Shown one piece after another: positions 45,531-57,649 of a stretch of 64,000 bases of DNA. Under the pieces are notes generated by a model. It did not search any database. It saw only the letters and a list, made by a program, of their open reading frames with translations, and had not been told where the DNA came from. Source of the DNA: Cercis canadensis (taxonomy: Eukaryota; Streptophyta; Magnoliopsida; Fabales; Fabaceae); contig QAOA01001289.1 in the NCBI GenBank assembly GCA_003255065.1, forward strand, positions 580,241 to 644,240. Direction: 5' to 3'. Numbering within the stretch: position 1 is the stretch's first letter; each line of letters begins with the position of its first letter. The position numbers and the translations under genes are program-made.

Positions 45531-46336
45531 AGCTTATTGCCTAGCATTATAAGATCTTGCTGCTAGTGCCATAGTTTCTTGTTGTGAATCAGATTCCATT
45601 GAGGATTTACAAATTGCCTTTCATGCTACAAGACAAGTGAGAACACCTTGTTGATTGGAGGTAGTGGTTCCATTAACATAATTTGAGATTTGATAGTGAC
45701 TTAGGCCTCATTGAGTCCTCTCAAGAACCTAATTGTTTGGTCCTGAATTTGATAGGTGCAGGCTGTGGTGAAACATCTGCAACCTCCTACTATACACGTG
45801 CATGGAGGGATTGGTCTCAAATTTGTCAACTCATCCCACGGTATTTTCAGTTTGGTGTAATACTCAGTGATAGAAGACACACCCTGGCTGAGATGAAAGA
45901 TTTTTTCTTGAAGCTCCATGATTCGAAAAGGATCACCTTGAGAGAATCGATCTTTCAAGTCACTCCACACCTGTTGTGCAAGATCAAACCACAGAATACT
46001 CTTGGCAATTGTGGGGTGCACAGACTTGATCAACCATGATAGTACCATTGTGTTGCATCTCTCCCAAGCATGGTAGAAGACATCATTTGGGGCAGGTGGA
46101 TGGATCGTGCCATCAACAAATTGCAATTTGTTCTTTGCTAGCAGAGCCAATTTCATTGACCTTGCCCAGTTATGGTAATTGCCTCCTTAAAGAATTTCTG
46201 GCACCAACATCAGCATTGGGTTTTCATTCCCATGTATGAAGAAAGGGCTCACAGGATCTTCTTCAACTCTAGGAGGAAGGATTGGTGCGGTTGGCATTGG
46301 CAATCTGCCATGGTTGGCTGCGGAAGCTCTTGGCAT
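45531..46336 (-). pseudogene. Copia gag (remnant)
   Basis: The probable start is the ATG at 46336 (MPRASAANHGRLPMP), 40 bp after the PBS. A stop before GGNYHNWARSMKLALLAKNK (near 46190) splits it. The frame 46156-45701 carries NTMVLSWLIKSVHPTIAKSI, WSDLKDRFSQGDPFRI and the block SITEYYTKLKIPWDEL, the gag core of plant copia elements. It ends IQDQTIRFLRGLNE before the knuckle. Confidence 0.87.
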
Positions 46337-46375
46337 AATTGAATGCTATGAACAATTACAGAAAGAAAATATAAT

Positions 46376-46387
46376 GCTCTGATACCA
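46376..46387 (-). promoter_or_regulatory. Copia PBS, initiator tRNA-Met type
   Basis: The minus strand reads TGGTATCAGAGC, the classical plant copia PBS complementary to initiator tRNA-Met, three bases after the LTR end. Confidence 0.92.
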
Positions 46388-46390
46388 TAA

Positions 46391-46542
46391 TGCGAATTTG
46401 AGAAGAAGAAAATGAATTGATTGTTATTGATGATAAAGGAAACAACTGATAGCTCATCCTTATATAGAGTGGATGAGAAGGAAGTTAGTTACAAGTTTGT
46501 TATACACATTGGCAAGTTGCAAGTTGTTATACACAGCTGTAT
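46391..46542 (-). repeat. Copia 5' LTR, truncated
   Basis: It matches 41653-41808 closely (GAATTGATTGTTATTGATGA, GATAGCTCATCCTTATATA) and ends abruptly at GTTATACACAGCTGTAT. The outer 122 bp are missing. Confidence 0.88.
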
Positions 46543-47112
46543 CGCTGACAACGGCGCCAAAATTTGATGAGCTGCCAAGGCTAATCAAATTAGGCAATTT
46601 GTATCCGATTCACCAAAGCTACTTGTAGCATGAGGTAACACTGAGTCGAACCAAATGATTATTCTAATTAGGGAATCAGAGTAAGGAGTTTAACAAACAG
46701 GGGGATTGATTTGCAGAATTACTGAACAGAAAGTAATTAAAAGTAGTAAACTGAATTTAACAAAGGAATCAACTAATCCTGATTTTAATCTGTCCTTAAT
46801 TACAAAAAATTTATTCAGTCATTAACTTAATTCTCGGCCTTAGAACACATCAAGAAGCCTCTAAGTGATCTATGGATCTCTACTGGATAAGCATCCATAA
46901 TTCAATTAATTAGGGTTCAATGAATTAAGCATCCACTAGTCCAAATTAACCTAAAGTCCAGAATCCAGCCAAGGTTAAACAATCTGTCCAAAAGCTTAGA
47001 AACATTATTTAATCTATACAATCCTTTTTTAAAGTATGAAATTAAGCAATTATCATATGAACATTCAAATCCAAATTTAAGCAACTCAAACATAATTAAG
47101 CAAAGGATGGAA
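46543..47112 (-). mobile_element. Athila-type LTR 3' part plus PBS (fragment)
   Basis: The minus strand 47112-46565 matches the 3' part of the element B LTRs (GGATCCATAGATCAC-like block, TAATTAAGGACAG, TTTGGTTCGACTCAGTG, GGCAGCTCATCA). It is followed by the PBS TGGCGCCGTTGTCAGCG at 46559-46543, closer to the tRNA-Asp complement than the PBS of B. The fragment stops exactly at the PBS end, where copia LTR sequence begins. Confidence 0.85.
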
Positions 47113-47960
47113 TATAGACACCGTATTTTGTTCGGGTCTTTTCATGGTTTAAAAATATTAAAAAAAAAAGATAAATTCTTAATAGCTAATTAGTGTTTTT
47201 TCTATTGTTTGGGTTTCTGTGATTAAAAAAATCCCTAAGCCCAATCCATTATCAACTTAGCCCATTTTTTATTTAAGTTTATTTGGCCCATCTTTTGTTT
47301 TTTAATTTTTGTAAATAGTAGTTAAAAAATATAGACAATTTTTATTAATTAATTATTGCATCATTGTTTCTAGATGAGCCAATAGGAGAGCAAGGAATAG
47401 ATTTCCTTCTCTCCTTATTGGTCCAAGCTTGATTTATCCTCTTTTTAAATTGAATAACTAAGCAACTAAGTAAATAAAAGCAAATGAAAAAAAAAAAAAA
47501 AAAAAANAAAAAAAAAAAAAAAGGGCTGGGCAACAGTTACTAAAAGGGTAAAATAGGAAACAAGGAAAAAAAAATAGTCAAATGATGGAGACCACCCATC
47601 AAAGCAAAAATGCATAGAAAAAGGGAAAAAAAAGCATTCAGCAAAAAGAGATGAAAGAAGGCAGAAACGGTTCCTTTGGGAAAGATAGAAACACATAGAG
47701 AAGAAAAGAAAGAAAGCATTCAGCAGAGAGGAAGCGCAGAAATGGTTTTCTTTGAGAAAGAGGCAGAACCGATTCAACTAAGCAAAGGGGCAGAAAGGCA
47801 TTGAGAGCAAAAAACGTGAGTAAAGAAGAAGAATAGGGAGGAAGCAGAATTTGTTCTTGAGCAGGGAAAGAGTGCTACGAAGAGGGAGAGCAGGGAAAAT
47901 TTTTGTGACAGAGAATAAGGGAGTGCGGCTTATCATCATCCATTGGAGATTTCTTCAATC
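47113..47960 (+). mobile_element. 5' part of a D-type LTR
   Basis: It starts TATAGACACCGTATTTTGTT, close to the D solo LTR start (TGTAGACACCATATTATGTC), and continues in parallel: a GTTTGGG block, AAGCCCAATCCATTATCAAC, AGGAGAGCAAGGAATAGATT and TTATTGGTCCAAG. Similarity fades after about 47480, around an A-run with an N. No 3' end was found. Its start lies inside the Athila LTR fragment, suggesting insertion into it. Confidence 0.7.
47488..47522. repeat. A-run containing one N
   Basis: An A-run interrupted by N at 47507. Minus-strand Phe-rich frames here are artefacts. Confidence 0.85.
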
Positions 47961-48404
47961 TAGGGTATGATTCCTGCCCATTTTCCCCTTTATTTTAGAA
48001 TGTGAATGTAAATATCATGAAATTGATTGTTCTTGAATAATTTTCTGGTTTGTGATGTTGGTTCACCGAGCTTGCTCTTTCTTTTTCCATTTTTAGTTTT
48101 TCATCTCTTTGATGCTCTGTTTGGTGTGAAGATTTAAAGCTATAGGAAGTTTATTTTAAAATTCCGGAATCCATGTTTGATTCACTTGATTTTTATGATT
48201 AATCTCGTTTTCACTACTCAAAGTTGAAATAGTTTGAGTAGGGATGCCACTGGCCCAAGGGATTCTGATAATTTGAGCTGGGTTCAGTTATAGAATATGC
48301 TGGTTTTCTTTTCAATTCAGAATTTGAGAAGGGTCCTTAGTTTTATGCTCTTGGCTGAGTCATAGGATTGTTGGGCACAATTGAGGGTTGATATATTTGG
48401 GGTA

Positions 48405-48587
48405 ATGGATAATGCAAATGGAGTATCATCATCCTTGAGTTTTGCATCATCTAACTTATCAAATGGATCTAGTAATAACAACATATCTGCTGCTGCTAGC
48501 AGTGACCATGGAACAAATCTTGAAAATTTGAGTTTGAGCAAGCTCAGTGGAAGCCTTGAGAAGTCAGAGTTTAAACTTAATAGTTAA
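48405..48587 (+). pseudogene. N-terminal fragment resembling NPR3/NPR4-type (BTB-ankyrin) proteins
   Basis: The frame from ATG 48405 reads MDNANGVSSSLSFASSNLSN, GSSNNNISAAASSDHGTNLE and NLSLSKLSGSLEK, then SEFKLNS and a stop. The Ser-rich SSSLSF.SS.LSNGSS start and the L..L.SLSKLS.SLE block are how I recall plant NPR1-like salicylic-acid receptors of the NPR3/4 class beginning, just before the BTB domain. The BTB and ankyrin regions are absent, and the last seven residues do not fit. It may be a truncated copy or a displaced first exon. The family call is from memory of the pattern and needs a search. Confidence 0.6.
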
Positions 48588-48599
48588 TTGTCATTGGAT

Positions 48600-51500
48600 A
48601 AAAGTTGGCTGTTCTCATTTACGTTTGGCAATGTTGATACTTGTGGTTTCCTATGATTACTTTAACTTGAAGAATATAGCTATCGTGATGCTCTTGTTGA
48701 TGGAATTTTGTAATTGAATTATTTAATGTGAAAAATTACCATAAATACTAATTGGAGACAATTATAATATTTTGGTTAAATAAATGCTGATTTGAGAGAT
48801 TTTTTGAATTTGTAATACATTTATTTTACAAATAAAAAGATTAAAAATAACTAAAATACATTTGTATTTATTAGCTTCCATAAATATATTTCTTTGATAT
48901 TTGAAATTCAGAATTGATTTCTTGACGGAGGAATTTCGGAATTGCTTCCTTAATTTTAGTCTCACATTTAATTAGTATTTTCAAATTAGAATTTCATAAA
49001 TTATTGCTGATTAGAGTACTAATTTTTAGGAATTTCAATTACCTAGAGTTTCTTATATTGAGCCTCCTTTTGCATATAAATAAAGCACAACCCACGGCTG
49101 CTAGTTCCTAGCATTTCAGCTGCCTCTTCTTTACTCCTGGCTCTAACATGCTTGCTTTCAATTTTCACCAATTATGTCTTATATTTGAATCTAATATCTA
49201 TTCTCTTATCTCTTTGTGTGTTGTTTCTAGATGACTTTGAGGTTGATCAATGTTGAAGACAACCACAGAGGTGTCCATGGCAGAAAAATTAAGGTCAAGT
49301 CTGTTTGGGTTCTCGATCTCTATTCATTTTGATATGATTTTTTTTTTTCATATTTAGACTATTTTAAATCAATGTTCAAATCTAGAGCCCCATATGGATG
49401 GTGAGTTCTATGTAGCCTTCTTCTCCATATGAATGGGTAGCCTCCTTTTTGGCCTTTTACCTTAATTTCCTTCTCACAGTATTGTAATTTTCATATTTTT
49501 GATAATCTGATATCTCTTTTTGTTTTGTTTAACAGATAGCCTAAATGGAAATTTGAAATGGTCGATCAAAATGAGTCCCATCTTTCTCCAACAATTCCTC
49601 TCCTTCTCCTATGTGGTGCTTGTCTTTCAAAACTATTTCTCTAATTTTTTTTATTTGTTCTATGTATAAATACAGCACAAACTCCATCTATCGTTTTTAT
49701 CCATATTTTTACCTTATATTCTATTTCTTAATGTTTTTGACACCTATCGTTTAATAACCTATTGAATGGTCAACCTTCTGAAAGAAATCACCAAGAAGCC
49801 AATTCATGGAACAAATAAAGATGATGGACTTGGTTCTTCATCAAAGTTACTAGTGATTTGCCAACAAGAAATACTATAGGTATTGATTTTTCCGTTTTTT
49901 AATATATATGTATTTGACTAGCGATTTGAAAAATTCTAGTAGCAAATCTAAGGTCTGCATAATAGAATGATTTCTTAAATCACCATTTTCTTCCTTATGT
50001 GACAAAAGCCTTTTTTTTTTTTTTTTTNTTTTGATATATTTATGTTTTTGCAAGCTTTTCAAGGTTTTGCATAAAGACATGCTACGCAGCTTCTTATTGA
50101 AAAATATAGGTCACAAAAGGTACTTAAATGCTTCATCCAGTTGAAGGTTTTTAAATTCCAATTTTTTTATTTTTTGGACCAATGTAATTTTTAAGCCTCT
50201 TTCTTTTGATATGAAGATTTTAAAAGGCATTAGTTAAGAATGCTCAATATTTCAGTGCAGTAGACTTTAGGCCTCTTTCTTTTGATATGAAGTTTTCTAT
50301 GGTCATTTCTCCCTTGATACAACCCTAATTTATGCCATAAGGCCACACATGTCATTTTATGATTTGGTATTTTGTTGAACTTCATCTCAGTTATGCAAAT
50401 TTGAATTGCTTCATTTGAGTTTTTATGTCTCAACCATGACGCAATAAGTTTCTTAACAGCTTATGCTTTTGGTCTTCTACTATTACTAATCACGATTTTC
50501 ATTCAAATTAGATGTAGTGATCATTTGACTAATTCCTATACTTTTTTTTCCATTTTTTTCCTGATTGTAGATTGTCAACGGCTTTAAAGTTGATTCGTCT
50601 TGATTTCTCCCCTTTCCTTTGAACGGGTAATTATGTTTACCCTATTCCATTATTTTTCTCTTCCTTTTTATCTTTAGGTTATGTAGATATTTCTTAGTCA
50701 CATTATCTACTAGGCTAAAGTACTATTTCTTTGCCCTTAAATACATCTTGAAATATGTAGTTTTAATTGATACATAATGTGAACTGTTGATTCTTAAAGG
50801 TTATAAGTCAACTACAGTATTTACACTTTTTTTTGTATTCTTTTTAAGTAATTTATTTCTTAATTTGTGTGAGAATTTAAAATATACTGTATTATGCCTA
50901 TATTCTAAGATAAATTGTTTCTAATTTAAATGATCATTTTTATGTTGATATATCTTATTGAATCAATTTATATGTAGTTTGTTTGCCAAAAGTAGAAGAA
51001 AATGTACCTAATTAAGTATGGGATGTTCTGTTAAACCTACTAATCCATTAGCAATAGTTCTGTGAAAGTGGGGTGTGATGTGGCAAAGTTGGGCTATTCT
51101 AAACTTGCTGGAAGGTATGATCCTTCATCAAATTAGAATCCTAAAAATTCTTCATTTTCAATCAATGCGTGGTCAGTATGATGCTGGTAGTTGATAGCTG
51201 AATAAGCAATTTAATGGAAATATTAATATTTGAACATATGCAATCCTTATCAATATAAACTAAACTAAGTTGGTCTAAAATTGGAGAAACTAGGAAGATC
51301 CTGTCAATACTAAATTTTGTGAAGTTTGAAATTGGAGAAACTAGGAACATCTAGGTCATCTTTAAGGGTTTGTTTTCAAATTTTTATTAAGTAGTGTGTT
51401 TCATGTGACAAAATAGAGTAGGTATATCTATATGCATTTAGTGGCTTTTTGCATTTCCTGCATTTTCTTTTTACTAATTGCTGTCAATTTTTTTTTCTGT

Positions 51501-54100
51501 TCATACTTTTTGCTAAGTATGGGCAGCTTAGGTATAGGGTATTTAGCAATTGCTTGAGGGTCCAGGCTGATTGCATTATTGCTATGTCCTATTAACTAGA
51601 GGATCTTTAACATTTTGTTTATTCTTTTTTTTTTCTTCCACCTCACAGGTCAAAAGAATCCTCTTGAGTGTTGCTTTACAGTGATTCAACCATTTGAACA
51701 ATGAGAGAAATTTTGTGCTCCAATCTCCTCTACATGAAATTAACATGCTTTCTATTTGTAATTGCATACTAGAACAAGAGCCTAATCCAAATTATATTAT
51801 GCTATCATATGGATCATAAACAGTGGTTTAAAGGAAGTGTATGCTCTAATGAATATATCAGGCATTGATGGAGCTTTAGGATCCAAACCTGCAGCAACTG
51901 AAGCAACATTGTGTACTTTGTTCTACTGAAGCAGCAACTGTAGGATGCAAAATAGCATTTTATTTAGCATTTAATATTTGAATACTTTACTTTTCTATAA
52001 GTCCATGTTTCTTGAAGGCTATTTTCATAATAAGTCCCAAAGATTTTTATGTGTTAACTTCTATAAGAATCTCTTATTTAAAAAATAGTTTTTGGCCTAT
52101 ATTTCACTTCATTTTTATCAAAGATAGAATCTGTTTTGAGTTGTACTTATTTGTACTTAATTTTCAATTCTATGGTCTACATCTTATTACTTGGGTATAG
52201 TGTGCACTTTGTACTTTGTTCTACATCCATTGGATATATCACCTAGCTTGCAGTATATGAGGAGCAGGTCAAGCAAGCATAAATTACAACAAATGGCTCC
52301 TCTTTCGACTTTGCTCTCTCCTATTAACTCTTTGCTTTGTCCATCCTCTTTGCTTCTTGCATGGTAAACTCATATGGCATCTCCTTCACTATTAGGTAGC
52401 TAAAATAGTATGATGCAGAGGTGTGCCTCTTTTTTCTTTCATATTTGTTTTGCTATCTGTAGGTAGGTTGTTTATGGCTCCACAGTTCATTTTGCTGTAA
52501 TTTATCACTATGAATGCATGTGCAGGACCTAGGAACATGTTGTCCTCACAATGGATGATTGTTCTAAAAGTTTTCTGATCTCCTTCTCCTTTCCATGTAG
52601 TCTATTTTTTACTTCTTATTTTTCCATATCAACATGCAGGAAACAGTAAGCAATGTCTAGAATACTAATCAAGGTTGTTTTGAGACTACATGTGAGAGTG
52701 TTAAATACTAGAATGAGTTTAGCATCATGGATGATATATGAAGATATGTCATAGTGGAGAAATATATTTATTCAGCAGTCAACATTAAAAATAAAAATAA
52801 AATTGTTTCATCAAATTTGGAAGTATCTAAAATGTTCCTTTTATTTAGGTTGCATTTTCTGTATCAGCAAAATGATAATATTGCATAAGATTTTATATAT
52901 TTATTTCTGCATATAAAGTATCTGAACTAAATCTGACACAGTAAGAATGTTTAAATTTTATCAGCCATTAGCACAAAACACCATGAACGTGTTCATTACA
53001 AACTTACCTATTTGTGATTGATGATAATTACTTTCCTTTGGACAAACTGTCAACCAACGAGCACAAGAAAAACAACAAAAAGGAAAAGCTCTAATCTGGT
53101 CATATGTTTGAATGGTTTGGGCAGGAAGCAGTGTCAAGTTACTGTTAAAGGCATTCTTTACATGCTTGAGTGACCTTTTACAATAGTTTACTTGATGCAT
53201 GTTATGTTTCTCTTTCATTAACTATGTCCAAGGTCTACGTATGGCTTTTGCTACCACATGACTTAATAAAGGTGGAATTGATTAAACGATCATCGCATTG
53301 AAGCTTATCTTCATCTCAATTCATGGGATTTACACACCATATGTCTTATATTGATTATTAATGAGATCAATTTTGTTTATTAACAAACAAGGCTTAATCT
53401 TTGTGATAAGCCTTTGTCAAAGACGAACAACATTTGTGCTAGGGACTTTATAATAGAATTGGAACTCAGGACCTAAATGACTTTTTTTTTAAAAAAAAAA
53501 AATACCATAAAACACATAACGAAGCAGACTAATTGCATGTGTTTTCAGACTTATTGTGAATTTGATAGCACTCTTCATAATTAGCTACTTTTGTAACAAA
53601 AAATGCTATATTTTTACAAATGCTTGACTGGTGAAATAAATGAGTACATATGAGTTAAAGAAGTTTGGCCCATAAAATTATGTCTTAAAAACAAGTGAAA
53701 ATAAATAAGAACTAAGGTAAACCTTGAATAAGAATACCAGTATGGACGTAGGAATGTTTTCAATTAAGAAGCTTACTCTCTTCAATATTGTAAGTATGTT
53801 ATATGACTGGCTTTTGAATGTAAAAAGAAAAAGCATAAAAGCCAAAGGGTTTTTTTTTATGCAAGAGAGCCTTTTGGAAAGAATATCTTCACTTCTTCAA
53901 GGAAAAAGCATTTTCGTTATCAAAGCCTCTTGAGGGTAAAAATAAAAATTCTTCACAAAGACTATTAAGCATGGAAGCAGAAGAAATTGAGTATATTTTT
54001 TTTTCTTTCTGTTTGAGGGGTATTGAATATTATCAAAATAAAAATATTGTAATTTGATTATAAAATTATTTCTTTAATTTGGTTTATTATAATTATCAAA
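48600..54100. other. AT-rich region without recognisable genes
   Basis: T- and A-rich, intron-like. No frame above about 85 codons looks like a protein. Local direct repeats occur: CCTCTTTCTTTTGATATGAAG at about 50197 and 50272, and AATTGGAGAAACTAGGAA at about 51280 and 51331. A T-run with N is at 50028. TATAAATAAAGCACAACC near 49075 could be promoter-like, but nothing confirms a gene after it. Confidence 0.5.
50010..50030. repeat. T-run containing one N
   Basis: A T-run with N at 50028, like the other homopolymer gaps. Confidence 0.8.
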
Positions 54101-56700
54101 ACTTTCCTTAATTGTCTCTTTTAGCATTAATGTGAAAGTTAAAAAATTTCATATTAAATGATAGTCAATCAATTATAATTACTAATTGATTGCAAACATA
54201 TAATATTGTTGATTTTCATATTAAAGCAATTAGTCAAATATCTCATACAAATATCAATGATAATCAACCAGTCCATAATTATGGAAGTAATGAAATTTGA
54301 ATATTGAATTATTATTTTTGTTTTTATTTAATATTAAATATACACGCATGGGAAATTACTTTTTTGGCTTACTTTGAATTTGAATTCCTACTTTAATGAT
54401 GATTGAATAACAATATTAAAAATAATGAATTTAAGTTATAAATAAAAGCAATCAACATTGAAGATGTATATCAAAATACTTTATTGCTTAATTATTTTCC
54501 AATGAATCAATTATGTAATTTTAAATTAATTTTGAATTTATTATATTTTAAAAGTCTTAAATGTAGGAAATTATATATTTGGGCCTCCAACACTAATACA
54601 AAACCCTCTAACAGTAGGGATAAATTTTAAAAAATAACAAGATAGTAGACTCTATAGATATTCTTCAAACATGGGTTTAGAAGAACTAAGGATATTTTTT
54701 GACTTGCCAAATTAATTGTCAATCAATTAATTATAATTGGCATGTGATTGGAATTGCTATATATGTTTTCAAATTAGCTAATTATTAAATAATAATTATT
54801 TATTAAATTTTAAATTAGTTATGTCATATTGCTGATTTTTAAGTATCAAATCAATATTGAATATTTTATTTTCCATACAAAAATAAATGGTAATCAATCA
54901 ATCCCTAATTAATTTAAAAGTTAAAATTTCTCAAATTAAATGGTTATCAATCAATTATAATTGCCAAGTTGATTGCACAATATTATAATTTTTTTTATTT
55001 ATAATTATTTTTGTATTTATTTATTTATAACCATCTAAGAGGGTTAAAATATGGTCATATCAATTTTGTTTGCTGATTTTAAATTTTATTTATTAGGAAA
55101 AATAAATTTGTATCCCCACACGAAAAATCATAAATTTGTATTGTTGGATGATCAATATGAAATTCGAATAATAAAAATTTTAAGTTAATAAAAAAATTGA
55201 TATTGCACACCAATAAATCTATGCTTAGCTTTTAGAAGTTTCATTTTTACATAGTAGAGCTTGAACACTGACTATGAATTACGGTTACAATCATAAATAA
55301 GTAATTTAAAAACTTGGACTTTTCATAAATTAATAAATACAAAATTAATATAAAAATGAAAAATTATAGAATAATTTCAATCACATGCCGATTATAATTT
55401 ATTGATTGGTAATTAATTTGGAAAAATTTTTTTTGAGTCTTTTAATATTGTCATTGTAGTTAAAATTACAATCAGAGAATTTCGAAAGTGAAATTCAGCT
55501 TTCATTCTGCCTAATTCAACTACTATCAATGCATGACAAATATATATATATAGTTGTGTTTTAGTCAACATACATTTTGACATGTAATGTCCTAATTAAG
55601 CAATGTAATAAAGATATTGATTTTAAATTAATAAAAATGTGCCTTAACAAGAAATATATGGCAATAATCAAATTAAATTTAATGATTGTTATTAATACTC
55701 ATTTCAATTTAAATTTAAATTCAAATTATCTAAAGTAGGAGAATTAGTCAAAAAATTTAAATTCCTATTTAATGAAAGAAATTCAAAATTTGAATGTTGC
55801 TAATAAATATATGAGTAAAACCCTTTTTTAGTCCTTGGAAAATATAGCAACTGAAAAATTCATCATCTAAAAATTTTCGGTGACAAATTGGTCATTGAAT
55901 TATTATTCTGTCGGACAAATTAGTCCTCCGGTAAGGTCCCGTTAGTGACATTTAAGAACTAATTTGTCCGACGGAATAATAATTCAATGACCAATTTGTC
56001 ACCGAAAATTTTTAGAGGACGAATTTGTCAGTGGCTGCATTTTCCAAGGACTAAAAAAGAGTTTTACTCTAAATATATTCAATCAGCATTGAAGTGCAAT
56101 TCAAAAACTTTTGCAATTATTAACTTGCCAAAATTAAATATCAATCAATTAGTTATAATTGGCATGTAATCAGAATTGTTGTATATTCTTTAATTATTTT
56201 ATTAATTTCGTATTTAATTAATTTTAAATAACTCAAGTTTATGAAATTACTTAATTAGAAATGTAACCCTATTTGTAACTCAATTACAAGCTATACTAAT
56301 ATTAAAAGAATAGTTTTTTGGATGACAATCTGATAACTGGTACTATGAATGAATTTATTATCCATTTAATAATTTAAAAATTATTAAAAAAAATCAAAAT
56401 TTTGAATACATATTCAATGAGAAAAAAAATTTAAAATTTGAATTTTGCTAATAAATACATTCCATCACCATTGAAGATGAGTTCAAAAAAATTATGAAAT
56501 TATTAACTCTCCAAATTAATTGTTAATCAATTAATTATAATTGACATGTGATTTGTAATTAATTTTTATATTTTATTTGTTTAATTTTGTATTTATTTAA
56601 TTTTAAATAACCAAAGTGTGTGAAATTACTTAATTGGGCTTGTAACCCTATTTGAAACCCTCCAACAATAAGTATTGCAACCACTTTGCAACCGTTGTAG
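54100..56700. repeat. AT-rich zone of imperfect repeated units
   Basis: A block of the form ATCAATCAATTATAATTG-GCATG recurs near 54160, 54725, 54950, 56135 and 56525. The clearest pair is 55740-56290 (minus the MITE) and 56385-56665. Both carry TTTGAATxTTGCTAATAAATA, then CATTGAAG, ATTATTAACT, the recurring block and AAATTACTTAATT followed by GTAACCCTATTTG. No gene is present. Confidence 0.75.
55813..56069. mobile_element. Foldback MITE with 9-bp target duplication (Mutator-like)
   Basis: 257 bp. The terminal inverted repeats start GAGTAAAACCCTTTTTTAGT on the left and, read from the right, GAGTAAAACTCTTTTTTAGT. Most of the element is one inverted repeat (AATTTGTCCGACGGAATAAT pairs with its complement on the other side). 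It is flanked by exact TAAATATAT copies at 55804-55812 and 56070-56078. The neighbouring repeat unit (near 56450) reads GCTAATAAATACATTCC without the insert, an empty site. Confidence 0.93.
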
Positions 56701-57640
56701 GCTAAATTATCTGCTAATAAAATAATTTTCTCTTTGTACTTCTACAAATTATTCATAGTGTACATTTCTTGAGATTGTATTTTATTGTAAGTCTATGTTG
56801 TTACCTCATATAAATATGAATATCCAAGTGGTGATGCCACTACAACACTTGATCAGGTCAGGGTATGCAGGGTATGGATCATACTGGCATTGCTTTTTTC
56901 CTGGTCTTGGACATTGATGCTTCAGAATTTTTGTGTAGATTTGCAGTTGATATGTATTATAAAGGGACTTAAAAATAATTTTCTTAACAGATTAGTGAAA
57001 AATGACTTCTTTCATTATTATCTCAATACATTAATCTGGTAGAGATTTTTGTTCAAGATTGAAATAAAGTATAACAACTTAAAAAAAGGCTAGCCTGTCT
57101 ACTTTTTAGGAGGGAATTTACTCCTTGCAATAGAAGAAGTAATTAACATGTCTCCTAAAAAAATAAAAAATAAATGAAGATATTAAAGGTGCAAAATAAT
57201 GTCAAGTAATTAAGGTGTGACATTCATTATAAGAAGGGTTTTTTTTTTAATTAAATGTCCTATTTTAAGATAAGCAAATGGAACAAGTTAATCTATTAGG
57301 TTCTTTTTTCTTTCTAGAAAATGATTGTTGAGAATGTAAAAAATTAAGACATTTCATGTTGATATTTAAATAGATATTATGGTTAAGGTTGATCTATTTT
57401 TGTTAGATAAGTTTTTATTTTTAATAAATTTTGCAGGTGATCTTCAACACGTTGTGGTTATGCATTTCCTCAAATGCATTATCATTAGCATTATTAGCAT
57501 ATCCAAATATGGAGACTTTGATATGGAAATGTTGTGTTTTAGATAAGATCTCTAAGGTGCCGCTTGCTCAGTATGGTATGATTGTAGAAATACCACAACT
57601 GGGGTTTATACAGAAAAAGCTAGGTATGATTGGTTAATAT
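56700..57640. other. AT-rich spacer before LINE fragment
   Basis: No gene is confirmed. 57190-57300 resembles 59225-59340 (TGACATTCATTATAA against TGACATTTATTATAA, then AAGATAAGCAAATGGAACAA against AAGATAAACAAATGGGACAA), so a dispersed repeat is present twice. The 68-codon frame at 57431 is not recognised, though it could be upstream LINE sequence. Confidence 0.5.
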
Positions 57641-57649
57641 CTAGGACAA

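Larger units (their letters stand above)
41653..46542 (-). mobile_element. Ty1/copia retrotransposon (remnant)
   Basis: A minus-strand element: partial 5' LTR (46391-46542), initiator-Met PBS, gag, CCHC knuckle, protease, integrase before RT (the copia order), RT, RNase H, polypurine tract and 3' LTR (41653-41930). Many stops replace Gln codons. The 5' LTR has lost about 122 bp of its outer end and abuts an Athila LTR plus PBS fragment, so no target duplication can be read. Confidence 0.93.
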
